A stretch of 47,274 bases of DNA from an uncultured Methylococcaceae bacterium (GCA_903927955.1 CAIYOW010000028.1:1-47274), one strand, 5' to 3'; counted from the first letter of the stretch, positions 1-11,069 are shown. The notes: a model not told the origin generated them from the letters alone. Numbers and translations: made by a program.

Positions 1-135
1 CTGATGTTACGAAGCCTGTTGATCGCGGGCATGGCCTGTTCCTACAGCACTTGCCTTTGTGCAACATCAGCCACTGGGCAGAAGCATAACATAGTGGGGA
101 TACCAATGGCTATGGCAGGCTCAACCAGTGCTGTC

Positions 136-177
136 CGGCATAAAAAAAGCAGCCTTAAGCTGCTTTTTTTTATGCCG
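136..177. terminator. Bidirectional intrinsic terminator-like hairpin
   Basis: CGGCATAAAAAAAGCAGC..ttaa..GCTGCTTTTTTTTATGCCG; symmetrical stem with T/A tracts, just 3' of rplS. Confidence 0.8.
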
Positions 178-189
178 TAACCGAAAAAC

Positions 190-531
190 TTACAGTTTTT
201 CTTTGATACGTGCGGCCTTACCGGTCAAGTTGCGCAGGTAATACAATTTGGCGCGACGGACGGCACCACGGCGTTTGACTACAATTTCGCTGATCATCGG
301 GCTGTGTGTTTGGAACACACGTTCCACACCCGTGCCATGGGAAATTTTTCTGACTGTGAACGCAGAATTTAAGCCACGGTTACGAATGGCGATCACGATG
401 CCTTCAAAAGCCTGGATCCTTTCGCGTTCGCCTTCTTTTACCCTAACTTGCACAACCACAGTATCGCCTGGGTTAAACTTAGGAATTTGCTTCAGTTGAA
501 GTGCTTCCAATTCATCAATTATATTACTCAT
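190..531 (-). CDS. rplS: 50S ribosomal protein L19
   Basis: [53 protein letters not shown]; start set at MSNII rather than the longer track ORF. Confidence 0.97.
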   Translation of the reverse strand: MSNIIDELEALQLKQIPKFNPGDTVVVQVRVKEGERERIQAFEGIVIAIRNRGLNSAFTVRKISHGTGVERVFQTHSPMISEIVVKRRGAVRRAKLYYLRNLTGKAARIKEKL

Positions 532-1321
532 CACTACACCCTTTAACATCAAGTTCATTTTTAAATTGTTGCAGCAGATTTTCTTGTTCTGCATCCAATT
601 GTTTATTTTTTAACAAATCTGGTCTTTTTTGCCAGGTTCTTCCCAGTGCCTGTTTTAATCGCCAACGGGTTATGTCGGCATGGTTGCCACCAGTCAGCAC
701 CTTGGGCACTGCCCCCCCTGCCAAGTGTTCCGGACGGGTAAAATGCGGGTATTCCAACAAGCCTTCGTTGTACGAATCTTGGTTTGCTGACTGGTCATCA
801 CCCAATACATTGGGCAGCAGGCGGGTGATGCCATCCATAACCACCAGTGCCGCCAATTCGCCGCCACTAATGACATAATCGCCGATTGACCACTCTTCGT
901 CGCAATCCCATTGGATAAAGCGCTCATCAACACCTTCGTACCGCCCCGCCACCAAAACCAATTGCGAAAGCTGCGCCGCCTCACTGAATAAGGCTTGATT
1001 GACAGGCTTGCCTTGGGGACTTAAATAAACGACTTTTACGCCACCCCTTTTTGCGTCATCGGTATTGACGCATTCCGTGCCGCTTTGTTTGGCATCCATC
1101 AACGCATCATGCAGCGGTTGGTATTTCATCACCATGCCCGGACCACCTCCATAAGGGCGATCATCCACCGTCCTATGCCGGTCTTGGGTGTAATCGCGGG
1201 GATTCCATACCGACAATTGCACCAAACCCCGTTCCAGCGCTTTACCCGTCACGCCGTAAGCAACGGCTGCCTTGACCATTTCAGGAAATAACGTGACTAC
1301 ATCAAAGCGCATACGAGCCAA
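524..1321 (-). CDS. trmD: tRNA (guanine-N1)-methyltransferase TrmD
   Basis: [10 protein letters not shown]..., [42 protein letters not shown]; conserved operon context. Confidence 0.97.
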   Translation of the reverse strand: MARMRFDVVTLFPEMVKAAVAYGVTGKALERGLVQLSVWNPRDYTQDRHRTVDDRPYGGGPGMVMKYQPLHDALMDAKQSGTECVNTDDAKRGGVKVVYLSPQGKPVNQALFSEAAQLSQLVLVAGRYEGVDERFIQWDCDEEWSIGDYVISGGELAALVVMDGITRLLPNVLGDDQSANQDSYNEGLLEYPHFTRPEHLAGGAVPKVLTGGNHADITRWRLKQALGRTWQKRPDLLKNKQLDAEQENLLQQFKNELDVKGCSDE

Positions 1322-1828
1322 TCAAAATTCTGGGTCCCAATCGACTATCATTGTGCCGACCGCAAGATCAATGCTTAGTATAGTCTGGCCTTGCAAAAAG
1401 GGAATGGCACGCTCCCGATCGCCGCTTACAATCACCACATCGTTGGCGCCGGTTTCCAACAAGTCTTCAACAACACCTAGCTTAACGCCTTGGCTAGTCT
1501 GGACATTTAGGCCAATCAAATCAGACCAATAATATTCACCTTGCGCTGGTTTGGGCAATTGCTCCTGACGGATAAAAATGTCCCAGCCTACCAAGGCTTC
1601 TGCTTCCGTCCTGCTGTTTATGCCTTTTAACAAAGCTATCAGCACTTTTCCTTGCAATGCCCCGTCAAGCACTTCAACCGACTGGCTACCATCAGCTTTA
1701 CACAACAACCACGGTGAATAACGGATGATGTCTTCGCGGATATCGGTAAAAGAGTAGACTTTAATCCAGCCTTTGATGCCGAACACACCGGAAATTTTTC
1801 CGGCTTTGATAAGCCCTTGTGTTGGCAA
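1322..1828 (-). CDS. rimM: Ribosome maturation factor RimM
   Basis: GKISGVFGIKGWIKVYSFTD..., operon position between rpsP and trmD. Confidence 0.96.
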   Translation of the reverse strand: MPTQGLIKAGKISGVFGIKGWIKVYSFTDIREDIIRYSPWLLCKADGSQSVEVLDGALQGKVLIALLKGINSRTEAEALVGWDIFIRQEQLPKPAQGEYYWSDLIGLNVQTSQGVKLGVVEDLLETGANDVVIVSGDRERAIPFLQGQTILSIDLAVGTMIVDWDPEF

Positions 1829-1834
1829 AACAGC

Positions 1835-2086
1835 TTAAGCGGCTGCCTTTAAGGAATCTTTGATCAATTTGGCGACGCGTTCGGAAGGTTGGGCACCTTG
1901 CGATTGCCAGTACTGGATGCGCTCGTTGTCCAAACGCAAGCGTTCTTCGTTGCCACGCGCCAGTGGGTTAAAAAATCCTACGCGTTCGATATAGCGGCCA
2001 TCACGGCTGCTGCGGCTGTCAGTGACAACAACTTGGTAAAAAGGGCGATTTTTTGCACCACCTCTGGAAAGACGAATGGTTACCAT
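1835..2086 (-). CDS. rpsP: 30S ribosomal protein S16
   Basis: [41 protein letters not shown]. Confidence 0.97.
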   Translation of the reverse strand: MVTIRLSRGGAKNRPFYQVVVTDSRSSRDGRYIERVGFFNPLARGNEERLRLDNERIQYWQSQGAQPSERVAKLIKDSLKAAA

Positions 2087-2203
2087 CTATGATCCTCAAA
2101 AACTTTCAATAATTATTAATCCGCCTATTCTACGCGAAATTTCTGATATGTGAAGAAATATTGCATAAAAAACCTGCTGTAGGGCATTAGGCTCAAATGC
2201 ACA

Positions 2204-2233
2204 AAACCCCGCTAAGCCTTGTGGCTTGCGGGG
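2204..2233 (-). terminator. Intrinsic terminator downstream of glnA
   Basis: ccccgc-t-aagcc-ttgt-ggctt-gcgggg stem; minus-strand reading is followed by TTTTG. Confidence 0.65.
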
Positions 2234-2277
2234 TCTTGATAACCAGCCCGCGCCTGCGCCTGGGGCAGGCTTAAGCC

Positions 2278-3687
2278 TTACAGGCTGTAGTACATATCGT
2301 ATTCAACCGGATGGGTGCTCATACGCAGACGGGTCACTTCTTCCATTTTGAGGGCAATATAGCCATCAATCACGTCATCAGTGAACACGCCGCCACGGGT
2401 CAAGAAGTCACGGTCTTTATCCAAAGCTTCCAGAGCTTGGTCAAGAGCGTGGCAGACTTGTGGAATGGCTTTTTCTTCTTCTGGCGGCAAATCATACAAA
2501 TCTTTGTCCATCGCTTCGCCTGGATGGATTTTGTTTTGGATGCCGTCCAAACCGGCCATTAACATGGCTGAGAAGGCCAAGTAAGGGTTGGCGGTTGAAT
2601 CCGGGAAACGCACTTCAATACGACGGCCTTTAGGGTTGTTGACAAAAGGAATACGGATTGAAGCGGAACGGTTACGCGCGGAATAAGCCAACATAACAGG
2701 GGCTTCGAAGCCGGGCACCAGACGTTTGTAGCTGTTGGTCGAAGCATTGGTGAAGGCGTTGATGGCTTTGGCGTGCTTGATGATACCACCGATATAGTAC
2801 AAAGCCGTTTCGGACAAGCCGCCGTACAGGTCGCCGGTGAACAGGTTGGCGCCGTCTTTAGCCAATGATTGGTGTACGTGCATACCGCTGCCGTTGTCGC
2901 CAACCATCGGTTTTGGCATAAAAGTGGCGGTTTTGCCATAAGCATGGGCAATGTTGGCGACTACATACTTAAGTGTCAACACTTCGTCAGCTTTTTTTAC
3001 CAAGGTGTTGAACCTAACGCCAATTTCACACTGACCGGCAGTCGCCACTTCATGGTGGTGGACTTCGGTTTGCATGCCCATTTGTTCCAGTGTCAAGCAC
3101 ATGGCGGAACGCATGTCTTGCAGTGAATCAACCGGCGGTACGGGGAAGTAGCCGCCTTTTACGCCAGGACGGTGACCAATGTTGCCGTCTTCATAGACTT
3201 TTTCTGAGTTCCAGCCCGCTTCTTCAGAATCTATTTTATAGAAGCTGCCGCTCATATCGACACCCCAACGGATGTCGTCAAAAATGAAAAATTCGTTTTC
3301 TGGGCCAAAAAATGCAGTGTCGGCAAGGCCGGTTGATTGCAGGTAGGCTTCGGCACGTTTTGCCAAGGAACGCGGGTCACGCTCGTAGCCTTGCATGTTT
3401 TTGGGTTCGATGATGTCGCAGCGGATAATCAGGGTGTTTTCATCATAGAAAGGGTCCATGACGGCGGTGTCTGGATCAGGCATCAAGATCATGTCGGATT
3501 CGTTGATGTGCTTCCAACCGGCAATTGAAGAACCGTCAAACATGTTGCCTTCTTCAAAGGTGTCTTCATCAATGGTGTGGGCGGGAAAAGTGACGTGCTG
3601 CTCTTTGCCACGGGTATCGCAAAAACGGAAATCGACGAATTTTACATCGTTTTCTTCAATCATTCTTAGTACGTTTTCAACTGACAT
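2278..3687 (-). CDS. glnA: Type I glutamine synthetase
   Basis: 469 aa, [52 protein letters not shown]. Confidence 0.97.
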   Translation of the reverse strand: MSVENVLRMIEENDVKFVDFRFCDTRGKEQHVTFPAHTIDEDTFEEGNMFDGSSIAGWKHINESDMILMPDPDTAVMDPFYDENTLIIRCDIIEPKNMQGYERDPRSLAKRAEAYLQSTGLADTAFFGPENEFFIFDDIRWGVDMSGSFYKIDSEEAGWNSEKVYEDGNIGHRPGVKGGYFPVPPVDSLQDMRSAMCLTLEQMGMQTEVHHHEVATAGQCEIGVRFNTLVKKADEVLTLKYVVANIAHAYGKTATFMPKPMVGDNGSGMHVHQSLAKDGANLFTGDLYGGLSETALYYIGGIIKHAKAINAFTNASTNSYKRLVPGFEAPVMLAYSARNRSASIRIPFVNNPKGRRIEVRFPDSTANPYLAFSAMLMAGLDGIQNKIHPGEAMDKDLYDLPPEEEKAIPQVCHALDQALEALDKDRDFLTRGGVFTDDVIDGYIALKMEEVTRLRMSTHPVEYDMYYSL

Positions 3688-3800
3688 TGTTATTATCTCC
3701 TGTTTTTTTAAAAGTCAATGTTATGTCCAACACCCGTAACGATACATTTTTTTGTGGCGTTAGCCAATAAAAAATCTTCGCCGCACCTGGTATATTTTTA

Positions 3801-3817
3801 AGCCATTGCCGTGCCAC
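3801..3817 (-). promoter_or_regulatory. Candidate sigma54 (-24/-12) promoter for glnA
   Basis: Minus strand GTGGCACGGCAATGGCT versus YTGGCACGNNNNTTGCW (one mismatch in the -12 block), about 115 bp upstream of the glnA start. Confidence 0.6.
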
Positions 3818-3972
3818 AAAGAACATTGGGGGTAAAATAGCCTAACCCTCGAACCCTCTAAATTTAGGCGGACATCGAGCCAAGCGGACTTAGACCACGC
3901 CTGTTAAGGCATCTGGCACGTTGCCGATACGCAACAGCGCTTGCACCCATTTAAGCAGGTATCCCCATAAAA

Positions 3973-3989
3973 TGCACCATACCAGTGCA
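3973..3989. promoter_or_regulatory. Candidate NtrC-binding site between glnA and the porin gene
   Basis: TGCACCATACCAGTGCA versus TGCACC-N5-GGTGCA (one mismatch); a second half-site (TGCACC) lies 31 bp upstream at 3942. Confidence 0.6.
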
Positions 3990-4169
3990 GACCAACATTG
4001 CCGCACAGCCACAATAAAATAACAAACTATTGTTTTATATTGTTTTTAATAATTGGTACAATTTATGCATACTCAGTTGTAGTTGTTTTTAAAGCCATCT
4101 GGCACATTTTTTACATGGTTGTATTTTAACAACACACACTATTCAATCCTAAGCAAGGGGAACCTGAAA

Positions 4170-5531
4170 ATGAAAATTAACGCAACACGCAAAAGCCATC
4201 TTTTAAAAGTGGCCGTCGGAAGCATCCTATTTACAGGTATGGCAACTAACGCCAGTGCAGACGGTTTTTTCAAACAAGCTGAAAATGTGTTTGACCATTA
4301 TGGCGTTGTAGTCGGCGGCTGGGCCAATGCCGGTATCACTTACAACGGCAACCAACCCTCAAACAATTTTAACGGGCCGGTGACTTTTGGTGACCGTTCC
4401 AGTGAGTTTCAGGTCAACCAGTTAAACTTGTATGTGCAAAAAGCGGTTGCTACTGAGGGCAAAGCATGGGATTTCGGCGGTCGCTTTGACTTTATGTACG
4501 GCTCTGACTCCATTTTCACCCAAGCTTATGGTGTACCTTCTTACGATGTCAACACTGGCGCTTCCATGCAACGCAACAACTGGGACTTAAACTTCCTGGG
4601 CAGTGGTAGCAACCGTTTTTACGATATTGCTTTGCCGCAAGCGTATTTAGAAACCTACGTGCCAATTGGCACGGGCTTAAACCTAAAAGTGGGCCATTTT
4701 TATACACCCATCGGTTATGAATCTGTACCCGCGCCGGACAACTTCTTCTACACCCATGCTTATACCATGCAATACGGTGAGCCTTTCACACACACCGGTA
4801 TCTTAGGTAACTATAATATCAATAGTAACTGGGCTGCAATGGGCGGCTTGTTGACCGGCAGCGGCACGGGTGGCTGGGATGGTGGTTTTGACAGACAAAT
4901 GGGCAACTGGTCCGGGATAATGGGTGCCACTTACACCACTACCGATAAAGCGACCTCTCTGAATATCGCCGGCACCTACGGCGACAGCACCGAATCCAGC
5001 AAATACACCAAGCCATCTCCTTGGGCAATGTATAGTATTGTATTAAAACACAATATCGGCACAAAAACCCATTTGATCTTACAACATGACCATGGTTTTG
5101 CTGACAATGCATTAGTCGCTGCTGGCGTTAGGGATGCTGAATGGTATGGCATCAACTCACATTTGTACTATGATGTCAATGATAAACTGACCGCCGGTAT
5201 CCGTGCCGAGTGGTTCCGCGACCAAAATGGCTTAAGGGTATGTTCACCAGGTCGCGTGGGCGCCGCCGCTGATAATTCAGGCGGCAACTATGCCACTAAC
5301 AACACTTTTGGTGCCACATGCGGTTCAGGCGCAACCTATTATGAATTTACCGCTGGGATAACTTGGAAACCATTGCCTTGGCTAAGACTGCGCCCTAACG
5401 TCCGCTACGATATCGTTGGCGATGCCCATGGATACTCACCTTTTGTCATCCATGGCAACTCTACTGCGACAGGCGCCAGCACAGTTAACGATCAAATCAC
5501 CTTCTCAAACGATTTCACGGTAACTTTCTAA
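4170..5531 (+). CDS. Outer-membrane beta-barrel porin (BBP2/OmpL-like family)
   Basis: Signal peptide MKINATRKSHLLKVAVGSILFTGMATNASA; GWANAGITYNGNQ...GDRSSEFQVNQLNLYVQKA; aromatic-rich strands ending ...NDFTVTF. Start at 4170 with AAGGGGA upstream. Confidence 0.82.
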   Translation: MKINATRKSHLLKVAVGSILFTGMATNASADGFFKQAENVFDHYGVVVGGWANAGITYNGNQPSNNFNGPVTFGDRSSEFQVNQLNLYVQKAVATEGKAWDFGGRFDFMYGSDSIFTQAYGVPSYDVNTGASMQRNNWDLNFLGSGSNRFYDIALPQAYLETYVPIGTGLNLKVGHFYTPIGYESVPAPDNFFYTHAYTMQYGEPFTHTGILGNYNINSNWAAMGGLLTGSGTGGWDGGFDRQMGNWSGIMGATYTTTDKATSLNIAGTYGDSTESSKYTKPSPWAMYSIVLKHNIGTKTHLILQHDHGFADNALVAAGVRDAEWYGINSHLYYDVNDKLTAGIRAEWFRDQNGLRVCSPGRVGAAADNSGGNYATNNTFGATCGSGATYYEFTAGITWKPLPWLRLRPNVRYDIVGDAHGYSPFVIHGNSTATGASTVNDQITFSNDFTVTF

Positions 5532-5575
5532 GCCATCCATCACAAGCCAAGGATTTCCCCTTGGCTTGCACAAAC

Positions 5576-5613
5576 CAAAAATGCGCCTCTCTAACACGGG
5601 CGCATTTTTTTTG
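5576..5613 (+). terminator. Intrinsic terminator after the porin
   Basis: aaatgcgcc...ggcgcatttttttt hairpin with T-tract. Confidence 0.8.
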
Positions 5614-5627
5614 CCCGCCGCCCAGTA

Positions 5628-5945
5628 CTAAGCATCGCATCTGAATGCCTTGGCTATCACCATGCCATTAAACGCCCCAACACCCTGCAACTGCACGACA
5701 ACCACATGCGTAGCCGCAAGCTCATGCGCCTTGATTAACACTGCATGATGGGCTATCACCCGACAATCTGTGTTTTTTCCGTAGCCAGAATCTGCCTGTA
5801 TATCGGCAACAAATTTGCAAGTCACCACCTCGTGCGCGTCGGCAATGACAGGCTGAGCGTTGGCTGAAAATGGCAGCCAGCAAGCCAGTACACAAAGCCA
5901 GGTAAATCCGCACCCAGCTAATTTTTTCCTCTTGATAGCAATCAT
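5628..5945 (-). CDS. Small secreted hypothetical protein (DUF4156/RcsF-like cysteine pattern)
   Basis: Signal peptide ...LACWLPFSANA; TCKFVADIQADSGYG...DCRVIAHHAVLIKAHELAATHVVVVQLQG. Confidence 0.55.
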   Translation of the reverse strand: MIAIKRKKLAGCGFTWLCVLACWLPFSANAQPVIADAHEVVTCKFVADIQADSGYGKNTDCRVIAHHAVLIKAHELAATHVVVVQLQGVGAFNGMVIAKAFRCDA

Positions 5946-6131
5946 AACCTCACCTCACAAACAATAAGCCAAAAAACACCGCTAGCATAATAATTTGTTT
6001 CGATTCGAAAGTAAATATAAATGCACCATAACAGAGCGACAATGGCACTATCAATTCACTATTGGTGCGGGCAAAAACAAACCAAGCCGCTTTTATGGGG
6101 TCAGTGAAAGCTAATAGGCGCTGAATAAATA

Positions 6132-6148
6132 TTGGCACACTCCATGCT
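6132..6148 (+). promoter_or_regulatory. Candidate sigma54 promoter for glnK-amtB
   Basis: TTGGCACACTCCATGCT; near match to YTGGCACGNNNNTTGCW, 40 bp upstream of the glnK ATG. Confidence 0.75.
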
Positions 6149-6170
6149 TGATTTTTCTTTGAGTCATTAA

Positions 6171-6527
<357 letters not shown>

Positions 6528-6544
6528 TCATTCAGGGGGACTTC

Positions 6545-8002
6545 ATGAAACAACTTATAACTATTTTCGCACTGACTACCTTATTGTGTTTTTCCGGTGT
6601 TTCGTCGGCTGAAGAAACAGTCACTACAGTGACAGAAACAGTTACTGCCGTAACCGCACCTGCGGCGGAAGCGCCTGCCGCTGCCCCCGTCATGACTATG
6701 AACAAAGGTGACATGGCTTGGATGATCGTCGCCACTGTTCTGGTCATCCTGATGGTAATTCCTGGCTTGGCACTGTTTTACGGCGGCATGGTGCGCAGCA
6801 AAAACATGCTGTCCATTTTAATGCAAGTGTTTGTCATCTTCTCAATGATGGCGGTGCTATGGGCGGTTTATGGTTATAGCGTGGCATTTACTGAAGGCAC
6901 GCCATTCTTTGGTGGTTTCAGCAAGCTGTTCTTGGCGGGCATTACGCCTGATTCGCTTGCCACCACGTTCAGCAAAGGCGCTTATATACCCGAATACATG
7001 TATGTGGCTTTCCAATTGACCTTTGCCGCCATTACACCAGCATTAATCATTGGTTCTTTTGCGGAACGGGTCAAATTCTCAGCCATTCTATTGTTTATGC
7101 TGATTTGGTTCACTTTTGCTTACTTGCCTATGGCGCACATGGTCTGGTACTGGGCCGGCCCTGACGCTTACACCGATGCGGCGGCTGGCGAAAAAGCCTT
7201 GGCTACGGCTGGCTTCTTGTTCCAAAAAGGCGCGTTGGATTTTGCCGGTGGGACAGTGGTACATATCAACGCCGGTATTGCCGGTTTGATTGGCTGTTTG
7301 ATGGTTGGTAAACGTATTGGCTTCAACAAAGAATCGTTGGCACCACACAGCGTCACCATGACCATGATCGGTGCGTCTTTGCTATGGGTGGGCTGGTTCG
7401 GCTTTAATGTTGGCTCCAATTTGGAAGCCAACGGCTTGGCGGCATTGGTTTTCGTCAACACTTTATTGGCTAGTGCTGCGGCAACCTTATCTTGGATGGG
7501 TGCCGAATGGCTGATACGCGGCAAACCTAGTATGTTGGGCGCTGCTTCTGGTGCCATTGCTGGTTTGGTTGCCATTACCCCTGCTTGCGGTTGGGCCGGC
7601 CCTATGGGTTCTATTTTCTTAGGCTTAGTGGTCGGCGCGGTGTGTTTCTGGTCGGTGACTGGCCTGAAAAGCCTGTTGGGTTACGATGACTCTTTGGATG
7701 CTTTTGGCGTGCATGGTGTAGGCGGTATTATCGGTGCGTTGGGCACTGCAGTGGTTGCCAACCCTGCCTTGGGCGGCACCGGTGTTTGGGATTATGTGAC
7801 CAACAGCGTGGCTGAATATAACTTTGTCGCCCAATTGACTAGCCAAGCATGGGGGGTAGCGGTGGCTCTAGTTTGGTCGGGGCTGATTTCATTCATTGCC
7901 TTTAAACTGGTCGATATGCTGATTGGGCTGCGTGTGCCTGAAGATGCTGAACGCGAAGGTTTGGATATTGCCGAGCATGGCGAATCGGCTTACCATTATT
8001 GA
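6545..8002 (+). CDS. amtB: Ammonium transporter AmtB
   Basis: NKGDMAWMIVATVLVILMVIPGLALFYGGMVRSKNMLSILMQ, DFAGGTVVHINAGIAGLIG, FGVHGVGGIIGALGTAV; signal peptide. Confidence 0.96.
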   Translation: MKQLITIFALTTLLCFSGVSSAEETVTTVTETVTAVTAPAAEAPAAAPVMTMNKGDMAWMIVATVLVILMVIPGLALFYGGMVRSKNMLSILMQVFVIFSMMAVLWAVYGYSVAFTEGTPFFGGFSKLFLAGITPDSLATTFSKGAYIPEYMYVAFQLTFAAITPALIIGSFAERVKFSAILLFMLIWFTFAYLPMAHMVWYWAGPDAYTDAAAGEKALATAGFLFQKGALDFAGGTVVHINAGIAGLIGCLMVGKRIGFNKESLAPHSVTMTMIGASLLWVGWFGFNVGSNLEANGLAALVFVNTLLASAAATLSWMGAEWLIRGKPSMLGAASGAIAGLVAITPACGWAGPMGSIFLGLVVGAVCFWSVTGLKSLLGYDDSLDAFGVHGVGGIIGALGTAVVANPALGGTGVWDYVTNSVAEYNFVAQLTSQAWGVAVALVWSGLISFIAFKLVDMLIGLRVPEDAEREGLDIAEHGESAYHY

Positions 8003-8134
8003 TTGGGGCTAATTATTGGGCTTAGCGCAATGCAAGGCTTTGTTGCTACTTCGTAGCGCTTTCACATAGGGTCGGTAACGACTGCCAAAAGCACGGGAAA
8101 GCCATTCCGCCTGCTCTTATTGTGACACCTCACT

Positions 8135-8165
8135 AAAAAACGGATGCCTTGCGCATCCGTTTTTC
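8135..8165 (+). terminator. Intrinsic terminator
   Basis: aaaaaacggatgccttgcgcatccgtttttc. Confidence 0.8.
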
Positions 8166-8247
8166 TTTCTGCCCTGCTTACGGAAAGCCGATAGGGTGGC
8201 CTGTAAGGAAATGCATTATAATTGAACCATTTCAATCTTATTAATGG

Positions 8248-8829
8248 ATGCCCATGTTACATAAACCCGCCAACACTAGCGTTGAGATTAATCAATTGAT
8301 GCAAACGCGTTGGAGTCCACGCGCTTTTGACCCTGATAAAGCGATTGATCAGGATGATCTGACTGCGTTGCTGGAAGCCGCCCGCTGGACACCTTCGTGT
8401 TTTAATGACCAGCCTTGGCGTTTTGTGGTCTGCGCCAAAGAGACTGATACTTTAAATTGGCAGCAAGCGTTTTCTATCCTTGCAGAAAAAAATCAGCAAT
8501 GGGCAAAAAATGCCCCTATACTGATAGTGGCTTCTGCAATGGACAATTTTACCCACAACGGCAATCCGAATCGTCATGCCCAATACGATACTGGCGCGGC
8601 CTGTTTAAGCATTAGCTTGCAAGCCACCGCATTAGGCTTGGTGGTGCATCAGATGGGTGGTTTTGATACCGACAAGGCAAAGGAGCTTTTTTTGCTACCG
8701 GCTGACTGCACGCCGATGAGTGTATTGGCGGTGGGTTATCAGGCAGACCCAAGCACGCTGGGCGATGACTTTATTCAAGCAGAATTGGCGGTGCGCTCGC
8801 GTAAGGCATTGGAGCAAATAGCAAGGTAG
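8248..8829 (+). CDS. Nitroreductase family protein
   Basis: QTRWSPRAFDPDKAIDQDDLTALLEAARWTPSCFNDQPWRFVV. Confidence 0.88.
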   Translation: MPMLHKPANTSVEINQLMQTRWSPRAFDPDKAIDQDDLTALLEAARWTPSCFNDQPWRFVVCAKETDTLNWQQAFSILAEKNQQWAKNAPILIVASAMDNFTHNGNPNRHAQYDTGAACLSISLQATALGLVVHQMGGFDTDKAKELFLLPADCTPMSVLAVGYQADPSTLGDDFIQAELAVRSRKALEQIAR

Positions 8830-8966
8830 CCTTGATGAAGCATGGCGGAATCTGGGGCTTAGCTGCACAGTTGCCACCGTTACGTCACGCTACGCAACAA
8901 TCAGGCTTCGACTACGCCCAGCCAATGTGTCGTGTAATGTTAGCCAGTAAATATTGGCCTGCCAAA

Positions 8967-9779
8967 TCACCAAATATAAGCGCTGGTCTTTTTACCTAAT
9001 ATTTCAAAAGCAAACACCTGCTTTGCTGCCGCGCCCGCGGCACCGTAACAGACATGGAGCGGCAGTAGGTGTTCGGCGCGGGGATGGCAGTAATCTGCCG
9101 CTGGTGCGTTACGCCAATTGAGCAAGCGTTGTGTGCGTTCGCTTTCGGTCAGCAGGGAACTGCTGCATGTCTCTATCAGCCATTGTTCAAAAGCTTCATT
9201 CATCGCTTTTGTTGCCGATGTTGACTGCGCAAAAAAGGCGTTGATGTTATGAAACGATAAGCCAGAGCCAATAATTAGCACCCGCTCCTTTTTCAAACCT
9301 GCAATAGCCTTGCCCAACTGGATATGCAGTTCTGGCTGTAGACTATTGACTAAAGACAGCTGCACACAGGGGATGTTGGCTTGTGGGTACATCAGTTTTA
9401 GCGGCACAAACACGCCGTGGTCAAAGCCGCGCTGATTATCTAGCTGAGCGGTGATGCCGGCGTTTTCTACGCACTTAAAAATTTTCTCCGCCCATGCGGG
9501 GGCGCCCTGTACTGGATATTGGATGTGGTAGGCGGCCTCAGGAAAACCGTAGTAATCATAAATCAGGGCGGGGGAGGCAGCACTGGTGATGGTGGGCTGA
9601 CGGCATTCCCAATGTGCGCTTATCACAACGATTGCTGTAGGCTGGATGAGCAGGGGCACTGCGGCTTTAATAAAATCCAACAGGCCCTGATGGTTTGGAT
9701 CGCTGAGCAAGGGCAACGGGCCACCGCCGTGGGATAGGTAAATAACGCTGCCGGATGGGTTGCTTGTATCGCTGTTCAT
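8967..9779 (-). CDS. Extradiol ring-opening dioxygenase, DODA type (YgiD-like)
   Basis: VIYLSHGGGPLPLLSDP, VVISAHWECRQPTITSA, QRGFDHGVFVPLKLMYPQANIPCVQLSL. Confidence 0.88.
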   Translation of the reverse strand: MNSDTSNPSGSVIYLSHGGGPLPLLSDPNHQGLLDFIKAAVPLLIQPTAIVVISAHWECRQPTITSAASPALIYDYYGFPEAAYHIQYPVQGAPAWAEKIFKCVENAGITAQLDNQRGFDHGVFVPLKLMYPQANIPCVQLSLVNSLQPELHIQLGKAIAGLKKERVLIIGSGLSFHNINAFFAQSTSATKAMNEAFEQWLIETCSSSLLTESERTQRLLNWRNAPAADYCHPRAEHLLPLHVCYGAAGAAAKQVFAFEILGKKTSAYIW

Positions 9780-9849
9780 AGTGAACTTTGGTGGGTGGGT
9801 AAGGTGGTTTGCAAGCGCGAAACCACCTTACCGCTGAGGTGATGGGTTG

Positions 9850-10416
9850 TTATTCTTTGACCGCTTCAACGGCAATGGACAAAATCACGTCATCGCCCAC
9901 ATGGGGGGCGTATTTGCCCATGTTGAAATCAGTCCGCTTAACGGTTGCGGTCGCATTGGCCCCACAGGCATCTTTCTTCAACATCGGATGCGGCATACAC
10001 TGGAAAGAAGTGACTGTTAACGTGACTGGTTTGCTGATGCCTTTAAGGGTTAGCACGCCTTCGACAGAGCCCACTTTATCGCCAGCAAAGTTGATTCTGT
10101 CAGAAATGAAGGTGGCTGTGGGATATTTGGCGGTGTCCAAAAAATCTGCGCCTTGGATATGCTCATTGAACAGGGCGTGACCGGTGTCAACCGATGGGGT
10201 GTCGATGGTGACATTAACAGAACCGGTTTTCGCGGCACGGTCTAGGGTGATGCTGCCGGACGTTTTGTCGAAACGGCTTAATTGTGTCGAAAAGCCAAAA
10301 TGGCTGTAAGAGAAACGCGGATAGGTGTGGCTGTTATCTATCACATAGGTTTCTGGTGCTGCAAAGACAGATGCGGATATAAGCATGGTTAGGGTCAATA
10401 ATAGTGTGCGTTTCAT
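9850..10416 (-). CDS. YceI family periplasmic protein
   Basis: Signal peptide; YVIDNSHTYPRFSYSHFGFSTQLSRFDKTSGSITLD, FISDRINFAGDKVGSVEGVLTLKGISKPVTL. Confidence 0.92.
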   Translation of the reverse strand: MKRTLLLTLTMLISASVFAAPETYVIDNSHTYPRFSYSHFGFSTQLSRFDKTSGSITLDRAAKTGSVNVTIDTPSVDTGHALFNEHIQGADFLDTAKYPTATFISDRINFAGDKVGSVEGVLTLKGISKPVTLTVTSFQCMPHPMLKKDACGANATATVKRTDFNMGKYAPHVGDDVILSIAVEAVKE

Positions 10417-10466
10417 GGTAATGTTCCTTTGGTTGGGGGATAAATGTTAGGGTGACGGTCTCTTTG

Positions 10467-11069
10467 TTAAGCTACCAACTCGATAAGCCGTTGTGTAGCT
10501 TCGGCCAAGCCGGTTGCTTTGGCGGTATCGCCCATATTAAGCCCTTCTGCATAGACGAATTCCACTTGGGTGATGCCCAGAAATGCCAAGAAATCGCGTA
10601 CATATTGGGTCTGGCTATCCAAAGGCGTTCCGGCATATAAACCACCCCGTGTTGCAAAAACATAGGCTTGTTTGCCGGTCAGCAGCCCTTCCGGGCCATT
10701 TTCGGTATAGCGGAAAGTCAGCCCCGCACGGGCAATCTGGTCAAAATACGCTTTTAATGTTGAAGGGATACCAAAGTTATACATCGGCAAGCCCAATACT
10801 ATAGTATTGGCTTGCTTTAGCTCTGCAATCAAAGCATCCGATTCATCAACCAAGGCTTGTTGTTCTGTTGTGCGCGTTTCTGGTGGCGCAAAGAACGCCA
10901 TTACCCGCTGAGCATCCAAATGTGGCAAAGGATTTTGAGCCAAATCTTTGCTGATCACCTGTGCATCTGGATTCTTTTTGCGCCAAGCGGCGACAAATTG
11001 GTCGGCAAGCTGGCTGGACTGCCCGCCTGAGGAGAAAATACTGGTGTTTAATTGGAGTAAAGTTGTCAT
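10467..11069 (-). CDS. azoR: FMN-dependent NADH-azoreductase
   Basis: LQLNTSIFSSGGQSSQLADQFVAAW, VLGLPMYNFGIPSTLKAYFDQIARAGLTFRYTENGPEGLLTGK. Confidence 0.92.
   Translation of the reverse strand: MTTLLQLNTSIFSSGGQSSQLADQFVAAWRKKNPDAQVISKDLAQNPLPHLDAQRVMAFFAPPETRTTEQQALVDESDALIAELKQANTIVLGLPMYNFGIPSTLKAYFDQIARAGLTFRYTENGPEGLLTGKQAYVFATRGGLYAGTPLDSQTQYVRDFLAFLGITQVEFVYAEGLNMGDTAKATGLAEATQRLIELVA

Noticed and set aside
1-69. CTGATGTT...AACATCAG inverted repeat as a possible mobile-element end
   Set aside because: Only 8 bp, no transposase and no direct repeat visible; truncated by the window edge.
1272-1532. Plus-strand ORFs antisense to trmD/rimM
   Set aside because: Shadow ORFs of conserved genes.
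4099-4115. CTGGCACATTTTTTACA as a sigma54 promoter for the porin
   Set aside because: Lacks the highly conserved GC of the -12 element; kept only as a weak observation, not listed as a feature.
5950-6138. 62-aa minus-strand ORF upstream of glnK
   Set aside because: Overlaps the regulatory region and sigma54 promoter of glnK; no RBS or homology recognised.
7168-7575. Minus-strand ORF inside amtB
   Set aside because: Antisense shadow of a conserved gene.
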